Origin: Oscillospiraceae bacterium | Lineage (GTDB): Bacteria; Bacillota_A; Clostridia; Oscillospirales; Ruminococcaceae | NCBI GenBank assembly: GCA_017523995.1 | Contig: JAFWUX010000092.1 | Coordinates: 7,258-71,257 of the forward strand | Reading direction: 5' to 3' | Length of the DNA: 64,000 nt | Shown: positions 27,940 to 33,956 of the stretch, piece after piece | Layout: the number at the start of each line of letters is the position of its first letter | How positions within the stretch are numbered: position 1 is the stretch's first letter | The notes under the pieces: generated by a model | Seen by the model: only the letters and a program-made list of their open reading frames with translations | Database searches by the model: none | What the model was told of the DNA's origin: nothing | Made by a program: the position numbers and the translations under genes

Positions 27940-27973
27940 TTGATTGTCACAGCCCCTTTGTTCGATTTGATGT

Positions 27974-28972
27974 TCACGGCAGATTCAATCCGCCTGCGGG
28001 CACATTTGAGCCCATGCGCCATGTCCCGACATCGACGAGCTGTTTCAGGGACAGCGCATATTCTGTCGATGCCTTGGGCAGAAACGCATTCTTGCGCGAG
28101 ATCAGCGAGATCTGCGAAAGCGCCAGATGATCCGGCAGCGAATAATAATAAGGATGATTGCGGAAATTGCCGTAATAGATCAGCGAATCCGGCAGAAGTG
28201 CCATGCCCATATTGGAACAGACAAACGAGAATACAGTCTCGATGGTCTGGACGCTGTAGGCGATGTTCGGCTCAAAGCCGCACTTCCGGCAGACATTCTT
28301 TAGTGTGTCGAGATCATATTCACCGGCGTTTGCCGCGACAAACGGCTCATTCTTCACAACAGTGAGATCGAGCGGCTGCTGCCGGAGATAGCGCGCCGTG
28401 CTCTTGATGATATCCTCAGCGGAGAGCGGCTCGGGCAGCACGGCAGTCATCGGGTGCGAGGGCGAAACGGCGAGATAGAGCCGTTCATCCGCCAGCGATT
28501 CCACATGAAACTGCTTCTCCTCGAATTCGCCGGTGCCGATGGCAAAATCAATTTCGCCCGCGGTCAGCTGATCGCGGAGCTGTTTCATATCGGCTTCCTG
28601 AATGGTCAGGTGGATGTTGGGATATTTTGCGTGGAACGAGGCAATACTTCTTGCGAGCAGGCAGCGCACGCGGAACGGCGATGCACCGATCCGGACGGAG
28701 CCTGTTTCCAGTCCCATGAGGTCGGACATCGCATTGTTCATGCTTTCTTCCATCGCAAGGATTTTGCGCGCCCATTCGACATAGAGCTTTCCGGCATCGG
28801 TCAGGCGGATCGGCGTGAGCGAGCGGTCAAAGAGCTTCATGCCGAGCTGCTTTTCGATGCTGTGGATATACTGACTGAGCGAGGGCTGCGTCACATAGAG
28901 TTTTTCCGCCGCTTTGGAGATGCTCTGGCATTCTGCAACGGCGATGACGTAGGTTAGCTGCTGCGTTGTCAT
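27974..28972 (-). CDS. LysR-family transcriptional regulator
   Basis: A 332-residue regulator. Residues 1-60 are the winged helix-turn-helix (MTTQQLTYVIAVAE, SISKAAEKLYVTQPSLSQYI), followed by the linker helix and a two-lobed effector domain from about 90. It starts six bases after the MarR gene stop, so two regulators share an operon, and it precedes the SGNH hydrolase gene. Target unknown. Confidence 0.92.
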   Translation of the reverse strand: MTTQQLTYVIAVAECQSISKAAEKLYVTQPSLSQYIHSIEKQLGMKLFDRSLTPIRLTDAGKLYVEWARKILAMEESMNNAMSDLMGLETGSVRIGASPFRVRCLLARSIASFHAKYPNIHLTIQEADMKQLRDQLTAGEIDFAIGTGEFEEKQFHVESLADERLYLAVSPSHPMTAVLPEPLSAEDIIKSTARYLRQQPLDLTVVKNEPFVAANAGEYDLDTLKNVCRKCGFEPNIAYSVQTIETVFSFVCSNMGMALLPDSLIYYGNFRNHPYYYSLPDHLALSQISLISRKNAFLPKASTEYALSLKQLVDVGTWRMGSNVPAGGLNLP

Positions 28973-28978
28973 TGCGTG

Positions 28979-29434
28979 TCACTCCCTTTCGGCATGCGGT
29001 TCGATGCTGTGCAGCAATTTATAGAGCAGTTTGTGCAGCAGAAAAGCGTCCTCGGGCTGCATCGGGATGCACCCGCCGATCTGCTGCGGAATCTTTGCGG
29101 CGGCGTCCTGCAGCGATTTGCCCTCGGGCGTCAGTGCCGCGATGAGCACACGCTCATCCTCCGCGCTTCTGCGCCGCGTGATGTAACCCTTCTGCTCGAG
29201 ACTTTTCAGCACCGGCGTCAGCGTGCCGGAATCGAGATAGAGCCGCCTGCCCAGCTCCTTGACCGAGATCGCATCCTCCTCCCAGAAGACCATCATCGCG
29301 ACATACTGCGTATAGGTCAGCCCGATTTCATCGAGGAACGGGCGGTATTTTTTGATGACCTCTCTCGAGCATGCGTAGAGCGGAAAACAAAGCTGATTCT
29401 CCAGTTTTAGTTGTTCGTAGTGTTGTTCGGACAT
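28979..29434 (-). CDS. MarR-family regulator, OhrR-like
   Basis: A 151-residue regulator starting MSEQHYEQLKLENQLCFPLY at 29434 with AAGGGG upstream. The N-terminal LENQLCFPLYACSREV matches the OhrR pattern in which a Cys near position 15 (here Cys16) is the peroxide sensor; a second Cys is at 22. The winged helix spans about 45-110 (LGRRLYLDSGTLTPVLKSLEQKGYITRRR). Its neighbour encodes a glutathione peroxidase with AATTG-rich dyads at its promoter, so it probably senses organic peroxide and represses that operon. Confidence 0.85.
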   Translation of the reverse strand: MSEQHYEQLKLENQLCFPLYACSREVIKKYRPFLDEIGLTYTQYVAMMVFWEEDAISVKELGRRLYLDSGTLTPVLKSLEQKGYITRRRSAEDERVLIAALTPEGKSLQDAAAKIPQQIGGCIPMQPEDAFLLHKLLYKLLHSIEPHAERE

Positions 29435-29517
29435 GCTTTTCACCCCTTGAAAAAAATCCGTATAACGCACCTGCGGACCCTGCCCGGAATGGACAGGATC
29501 CGTGATGCGGTATTCGG

Positions 29518-29775
29518 TTAAGCCTTTGACTGTTCGTAAGCCTGCCGGACCGCTTTCGCAAGCTGATCCGCACATGATGTGGGACGTCTGCCGCAGGTAT
29601 TGCCGAGCAGCTTTTCTTCGATCTGTGAGACGGTCCAGCCATCCACGAGCTTGGAGATCGCTTTGAGGTTGCCGTTGCATCCGCCGATGAAGACGATCTG
29701 CGTCACGACATCATCCTCGAGATGAAAGTGAATCTCCTGTGCACAAACCATTTCTGTCTGATATACGTAATCCAT
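29518..29775 (-). CDS. TSCPD-domain protein (TIGR03905-like)
   Basis: An 85-residue protein with four or more conserved Cys residues (MVCAQEI, GGCNGNL, NTCGRRPTSC), the pattern of the TSCPD domain also found at the C-terminus of some ribonucleotide reductases. Stand-alone copies are common in Clostridia and their role is not established. The ATG overlaps the glutathione peroxidase stop (TAATG), so the two are co-translated, hinting at a redox or metal-related role. Confidence 0.82.
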   Translation of the reverse strand: MDYVYQTEMVCAQEIHFHLEDDVVTQIVFIGGCNGNLKAISKLVDGWTVSQIEEKLLGNTCGRRPTSCADQLAKAVRQAYEQSKA

Positions 29776-30314
29776 TATAACAGCTCCTTTATTTTGTCCT
29801 CGAGCACCTTGGGCTCATCGGTCGGCGAAAATCTGCCGACAACTTTGCCCTCGCGGTCTACGAGAAATTTTGTAAAGTTCCATTTGATATCGCCGGGCTC
29901 TTTGCAGGTTTTGCTGATTGCGGAAATCGCCTTCATCGCCATTTTCGCTTTCAGTCCCTCGACGGTCTCCTCGGGGATTGCCGCTTTGAGCAGCTTGTAA
30001 AGCGGCAGGGCATTCTCGCCGTTGACGTCGATCTTTGCAAACTGTTTGAAGGTGATGCCGAATCTGCCCTTGCAGAAGCTGACGATCTCCTCCTCGGTGC
30101 CGGGTGCCTGCTCACCGAACTGGTTGCAGGGGAAATCGAGAATCTCGAATCCCTGTGCCTGATAGGCTTCGTAGAGGTCCTGCAGTCCGTCATACTGCGG
30201 TGTGAAGCCGCATCCGGTCGCGGTGTTGACGATCAGCAGTACCTTTCCGCGGTAGTCATTCAGCGAGACGTCATTGCCTTTTGCGTCCTTGACAGTGAAA
30301 TCATAGATATTCAT
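29775..30314 (-). CDS. Glutathione peroxidase family (thiol peroxidase)
   Basis: A 179-residue enzyme starting MNIYDFTVKDAKG at 30314, GGAGG nine bases upstream. The peroxidatic residue is Cys35 in NTATGCGFTPQY (Cys, not selenocysteine); the catalytic Gln lies in FPCNQFGEQ and the Trp in IKWNFTKFL. A second Cys in FPCNQ and others further on could act as resolving Cys, as in thioredoxin-dependent members. It reduces hydroperoxides in the cytoplasm. Regulation by the nearby OhrR-like protein is likely. Confidence 0.92.
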   Translation of the reverse strand: MNIYDFTVKDAKGNDVSLNDYRGKVLLIVNTATGCGFTPQYDGLQDLYEAYQAQGFEILDFPCNQFGEQAPGTEEEIVSFCKGRFGITFKQFAKIDVNGENALPLYKLLKAAIPEETVEGLKAKMAMKAISAISKTCKEPGDIKWNFTKFLVDREGKVVGRFSPTDEPKVLEDKIKELL

Positions 30315-30340
30315 GATTGGAACCTCCGATTCATAATCTT

Positions 30341-30394
30341 GCTCAATTCGATTGAGCTTAATTGAATTATACCCGATATAATTGGGCTTGTCAA
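30341..30394 (-). promoter_or_regulatory. Promoter and operator of the glutathione peroxidase operon
   Basis: Minus strand TTGACA (30394-30389), 17 bases, TATAAT (30371-30366), a perfect consensus. Directly downstream is the dyad GCTCAATTCGATTGAGC (30341-30357) with further AATTG elements across the -10, resembling AATT-centred OhrR boxes. Confidence 0.8.
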
Positions 30395-30503
30395 GAGGTT
30401 TTCTGTGAAATTTTTGTGAAAATCGGGATTCCGGACGCAAAAAGACGTTCATTCTATATATACAAGACAATTTTCAGGATGAAGTTGTCTCATTCGCAGC
30501 ATC

Positions 30504-30523
30504 TTTGTAACCGCTTTGTAACC
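30504..30523 (+). promoter_or_regulatory. Direct repeat upstream of the glmU promoter
   Basis: TTTGTAACC occurs at 30504-30512 and 30515-30523, an 11-base period, about 45 bases before the -35. This geometry is typical of OmpR/PhoB-type binding sites. The regulator is unknown. Confidence 0.35.
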
Positions 30524-30566
30524 TTTTCTGTATCTACATTTCTTTATCCGGATATGAGATTTTGGC

Positions 30567-30595
30567 TTGACCGCAGGGGGAAAGTGTGCTATAAT
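30567..30595 (+). promoter_or_regulatory. Promoter of glmU
   Basis: TTGACC (30567-30572), 17 bases, TATAAT (30590-30595), with extended TGTGC. Confidence 0.85.
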
Positions 30596-30652
30596 AGGGG
30601 AGAGGCAGGAAAACTGCACGATTTTGTAAGGAACACGAAAGGACATTATGCC

Positions 30653-32044
30653 ATGAATAAAGCTGTGATTCTTGCCGGCGGACAGGGTAAGCGCATGAAG
30701 GCGCCAATCCCGAAGCCGATGTTCAAGGTGCTCGGGGAGCCGATGCTGGAATGGGTGCTCGGTGCCTGCGAAACAGCCGGACTCGAAAAAATCTGCGTTG
30801 TGACCGGCTATGAGGCAGAGCAGATCAAAGCCTATCTCGGGGACCGCTGCGAGACCGCATTTCAGGCAGAGCGGCTCGGCACCGGACATGCCGTCATGCA
30901 GACGCTGCCCTTTTTGAATGCAGATACCGACGGCAATACGCTCGTGCTCTGCGGCGATGCACCGTTCATTGACAGCGACACGATCAAGGATTCGCTGAAG
31001 TATCACATGAAATCGCAGAATTCCGTCACGGTCATCACGGCACAGGTTCCGGATCCGACCGGCTACGGCAGAATCCTCCGGACGGAATCCGGCATTGCGG
31101 GTATCGTTGAGCACAAGGATGCGACCGATGAGCAGAAGAAGATCAGCGAGATCAATTCCGGCTGCTACTGGTTCCGCACACTTGACCTCATCGACCTGCT
31201 CGGTCAGATCAAAAACAACAACGCGCAGCATGAATATTATCTGACGGATACCGTCGCGATTGCGCTTGAGAGCGGCAGAAAAGCCGGCGCGTTCTGCTCG
31301 GAGAATCCGGATGTGGTGCTCGGTGCAAATGACCGCAAGGGTCTGCTCGCGCTGAATACGGCGGCACGCATGAAAGTCCTGAACGATCATATGGCAAACG
31401 GTGTCGGGTTCACCTGCACCGACGGCATCATCATTGAGCGCAGCGTCAAGATCGGCGCAGGGACGGAGATTCTGCCGGGCACGATCCTGCGCGGCAAGAC
31501 CGAGATCGGCGCAAACTGCGTCATCGGTCCGAACTGCGTGGTCGAGGACTGTACCGTCGGGGACAATGTCACGCTGAACACGATGCAGGCTTATCAGTCG
31601 CAGATTGATTCCGGCGTCAAGATCGGACCGTATGTGCATATCCGTCCGGACAGCCACATCTGCTCCGGCGCGCTGATCGGCGACTTTGTCGAGATCAAGA
31701 ACACGGTGATCGGTCCGGATACGCTGATTGCGCATCTTGCGTATCTCGGCGACAGCGACATCGGCAAGGCGGTCAACATCGGCTGCGGCTGCGTGACCGT
31801 CAACTTCGACGGCATCAAGAAGTCGCGCTGTGAGATCGGGGATTATGCGTTTGTCGGCTGCAACAACAATCTGATTGCGCCCGTGAGCCTCGGCAAATAC
31901 AGCTACACCGCTGCCGGTGCGACCATCACAACCGATGTGCCGGATTACGCGCTTGCGATCGACCGCGGCACGCTGCACATCAAAGAGGGCTACACGCTCC
32001 GCAAATTCGCGCAGCAGAAGAAAGAGGAACAGAAGCCCGAATAA
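30653..32044 (+). CDS. glmU: Bifunctional UDP-N-acetylglucosamine pyrophosphorylase / glucosamine-1-phosphate N-acetyltransferase
   Basis: A 463-residue enzyme, near the usual 450-460. It starts at the ATG at 30653 (MNKAVILAGGQGKRM); AAAGGA lies nine bases upstream and the longer open frame has no family similarity. The N-terminal uridyltransferase (1-230) has LAGGQGKRM and GTGHAVMQT; the C-terminal left-handed beta-helix (about 255-440) has hexapeptide repeats and NFDGIKKSRCEIGDYAFVG with the acetyltransferase site. It makes UDP-GlcNAc for peptidoglycan in the cytoplasm. Monocistronic, with its own promoter and terminator. Confidence 0.95.
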   Translation: MNKAVILAGGQGKRMKAPIPKPMFKVLGEPMLEWVLGACETAGLEKICVVTGYEAEQIKAYLGDRCETAFQAERLGTGHAVMQTLPFLNADTDGNTLVLCGDAPFIDSDTIKDSLKYHMKSQNSVTVITAQVPDPTGYGRILRTESGIAGIVEHKDATDEQKKISEINSGCYWFRTLDLIDLLGQIKNNNAQHEYYLTDTVAIALESGRKAGAFCSENPDVVLGANDRKGLLALNTAARMKVLNDHMANGVGFTCTDGIIIERSVKIGAGTEILPGTILRGKTEIGANCVIGPNCVVEDCTVGDNVTLNTMQAYQSQIDSGVKIGPYVHIRPDSHICSGALIGDFVEIKNTVIGPDTLIAHLAYLGDSDIGKAVNIGCGCVTVNFDGIKKSRCEIGDYAFVGCNNNLIAPVSLGKYSYTAAGATITTDVPDYALAIDRGTLHIKEGYTLRKFAQQKKEEQKPE

Positions 32045-32051
32045 TCGGAAG

Positions 32052-32099
32052 AAAAAAGCCGCTTTCATCAGGGATCAAACTGATGAAAGCGGCTTTTTT
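32052..32099 (+). terminator. Terminator of glmU
   Basis: Nineteen-base perfect stem, AAAAAAGCCGCTTTCATCA (32052-32070) with its complement at 32081-32099, ending in TTTTTT; symmetrical enough to work in both directions. Confidence 0.92.
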
Positions 32100-32117
32100 G
32101 AGCAGTTTGCAGGACAT

Positions 32118-32347
32118 AAAAAAGCAACCCCACCGGGGAACCGGTGAGGCTGCCGCTTTGGGGATGCATACTGTATCCGTGCAGAAAAACATACGAAGAC
32201 GAAAACTGCAGATTTATTTTTCGGATATGCGGGCATTTTCACTACATAAACAGACCGAGCTGCGGAGCTGCCTGAGAATATAGAAATCTGTGCAAGTCGG
32301 AAAGAACGATTCTGTTGCGTTGATACAAATGAATCGGTCTGTTGATA
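32118..32347 (-). ncRNA. Candidate structured non-coding RNA, unassigned
   Basis: A consensus promoter (32381-32353) drives the minus strand, and about 230 bases later a stem CCTCACCGG/CCGGTGGGG (32149-32128, one mismatch) with TTGCTTTTTT ends it. No ribosome binding site with a credible frame lies between. Long-range pairing is visible: AACAGACCGA near the 5' end (about 32335-32344) with TCGGTCTGTT about 80 bases on, and inside it CGATTC with GAATCG. The glmU gene ends convergently, so this is not a leader of a gene. The size is near that of 6S RNA, but I see no diagnostic 6S, SRP, tmRNA or RNase P sequence. Confidence 0.65.
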
Positions 32348-32352
32348 GCTTT

Positions 32353-32381
32353 ATTCTATCATTTTTGGATGAAATTGTCAA
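32353..32381 (-). promoter_or_regulatory. Promoter of the candidate ncRNA
   Basis: Minus strand TTGACA (32381-32376), 17 bases, TAGAAT (32358-32353). No protein gene begins downstream on this strand before the terminator. Confidence 0.8.
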
Positions 32382-32477
32382 GCCCTTTTCCTTAATATTT
32401 CCTTAAAATGAATAATACTTTCTGTATAAATGTAACAATCTTGCGCCGGATGAAAATGAATGTATGCAACATGCTTG

Positions 32478-32513
32478 CAAAATCCCTGCGAAACATCATA
32501 TTCCGCAGGGATT
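32478..32513 (-). terminator. Terminator of the zinc-ribbon protein gene
   Basis: AATCCCTGCG and CGCAGGGATT (32513-32504 and 32490-32481 on the minus strand) followed by TTTGC; a short T-run. Confidence 0.65.
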
Positions 32514-32517
32514 GCTG

Positions 32518-33735
32518 TTATTCGGGATCAAGCATCCGGTAATCCGGCGTGGAATATGCATTCTTGATGCGATAGGTGACTGTTTTGTCCTTGATGTACT
32601 CATAGAACTGTGATTCGGAGCATTGCTCACGAATGGTCTTTCCGCGGTCCTCGAATGTGACATAATAGTAGATCGTGCGGAACCGCTCGCGTTCATAGTC
32701 CGAGGGGGAGAACTCGGCGTAGTGCGGGGGCTCGTCGGCGCCGCCTTGCAGCCGGAGCGTTCTGCCGTCCACCCATTGATCGTATTCGTAGTAATACTTG
32801 GTCTCTTTTCTGGTCGCGTAGATCGGTTCTTCGTAATACTCGGTTTCCCAGTAGAACGCAGCCATCGGCAGAGCAGGCCGCAGCATCAGCACGGGCATCC
32901 GGAACATGCCGAACTGACCGTCGCCGTAATCCTCCCAGCCGCCGTCATCCCAGTCGCCGCCGTCATCCCAGTCGTCATCGTCGCCCCAGTCATAGTCATC
33001 GGGCTCGTCGACCCAGACCTCGCGTGAGCGGCTCTCGTAGTGGTCGATATACTGGTAATCCTCCTGCGCCGTCCGGATGAGGCGCGCATAGGAAGGCAGT
33101 TCCCATCCGCTGTCCTCAAATGTTGTCAGCTTCTCGAGCCGGAGCTCGCTTTCCCAATCTGCGGAGATCAGCTCTGCGGTGCGGATGCGTTTTTCCGCAG
33201 AAGCCTCCATGATATGCTGAACGATGCCGATCAAAATCGGGATCAGGAAGATCAGCGCAATCACCAGACAGCAGGCGCGCTGTTTGCTTTGCTGTTTTCG
33301 CTCAGCAAGCGCATTTGCAGCTTTTTTGTTCAGATTGAGCTGTTCCTGCGGTGCGGGGATATCGTGATAGCGCTCCTGACTTTCGGAACGCTGTGCGCCG
33401 CAATAGGTGCATGTCTGGACGCTGTCATCATTCTGCTGCGAGCAGTAGGGGCAGATCCAGTTCTGCTTCCGGATGCGGACAGCGCTTTCGCCGGAGACCT
33501 CGTCCACGAATTCAACGGGGCTGTCATCGTGCAGATAGAATTTGACATCGCGATCCTTTGCCTTGCCGCAGTTCGGGCATTCCTTGTGATCCGCGCGGAT
33601 TTGTTTGGTATCGCAGTAGCGGCAGTCCCAGTATCCCCAGCGGTTGCGCTTTTTGCCGCAGACAGGGCATTTGATCAGGTCGCCGCTGATATTCTGATGG
33701 TGGCACTGCGGGCAGTTCCAGTTTGAATGTGTCAT
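32518..33735 (-). CDS. Zinc-ribbon membrane protein with Asp/Trp-rich tract
   Basis: A 405-residue protein starting MTHSNWNCPQCHHQN with GGAGGTGA as binding site. Three consecutive zinc-ribbon or RanBP2-like modules, each with paired CxxC motifs (CPQC..CPVC, CRYC..CPNC, CPYC..CTYC), occupy residues 6-125. A transmembrane helix (ACCLVIALIFLIPILIGIV) lies near 170-190. Beyond it a tract rich in Asp, Trp and Gly (YDWGDDDDWDD.., near 255-285) separates two domains. The ribbons should be cytoplasmic and the acidic tract outside, or the reverse; no family function is recognised. Confidence 0.75.
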   Translation of the reverse strand: MTHSNWNCPQCHHQNISGDLIKCPVCGKKRNRWGYWDCRYCDTKQIRADHKECPNCGKAKDRDVKFYLHDDSPVEFVDEVSGESAVRIRKQNWICPYCSQQNDDSVQTCTYCGAQRSESQERYHDIPAPQEQLNLNKKAANALAERKQQSKQRACCLVIALIFLIPILIGIVQHIMEASAEKRIRTAELISADWESELRLEKLTTFEDSGWELPSYARLIRTAQEDYQYIDHYESRSREVWVDEPDDYDWGDDDDWDDGGDWDDGGWEDYGDGQFGMFRMPVLMLRPALPMAAFYWETEYYEEPIYATRKETKYYYEYDQWVDGRTLRLQGGADEPPHYAEFSPSDYERERFRTIYYYVTFEDRGKTIREQCSESQFYEYIKDKTVTYRIKNAYSTPDYRMLDPE

Positions 33736-33758
33736 AAGCTTCACCTCCGTCGCTCTAC

Positions 33759-33787
33759 AGTATACCATATTTTTCCAAAAAACGCAA
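33759..33787 (-). promoter_or_regulatory. Promoter of the zinc-ribbon gene
   Basis: Minus strand TTGCGT (33787-33782), 17 bases, TATACT (33764-33759); the -35 runs into T6. Confidence 0.65.
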
Positions 33788-33796
33788 CCGCTTATG

Positions 33797-33820
33797 AAAA
33801 TTAGAAATGAGAAATTGCGA
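33797..33820 (+). repeat. Partial copy of the dispersed intergenic repeat
   Basis: AAATTAGAAATGAGAAATTG followed by CG matches the A-rich half of the family seen at 17834, 40611, 53193 and 58802, but the hairpin half is absent. Confidence 0.6.
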
Positions 33821-33884
33821 TATTTGCTGAGCGGATGATTGAAAATGTGCTTCTGTAAAAAATATTACAATATGATGCAGAGGG

Positions 33885-33913
33885 TTGCAATTTGTATTTG
33901 TATGTGGTATACT
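33885..33913 (+). promoter_or_regulatory. Promoter of the second LRR-dockerin gene
   Basis: TTGCAA (33885-33890), 17 bases, TATACT (33908-33913). Confidence 0.7.
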
Positions 33914-33956
33914 GCAAGTAAGGACGGGATGTCCGGTTTTGAGAGGAGGAATTCTG

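Noticed and set aside
31980..32192. A 70-codon Cys-rich minus-strand frame across the glmU terminator and the ncRNA region
   Set aside because: It spans two terminators and has no binding site; the region is better explained by the ncRNA unit.
32118..32347. 6S RNA, tmRNA or a riboswitch
   Set aside because: Length suits 6S RNA, but no diagnostic sequence was recognised and no gene follows in the same direction, so a specific name is not justified.
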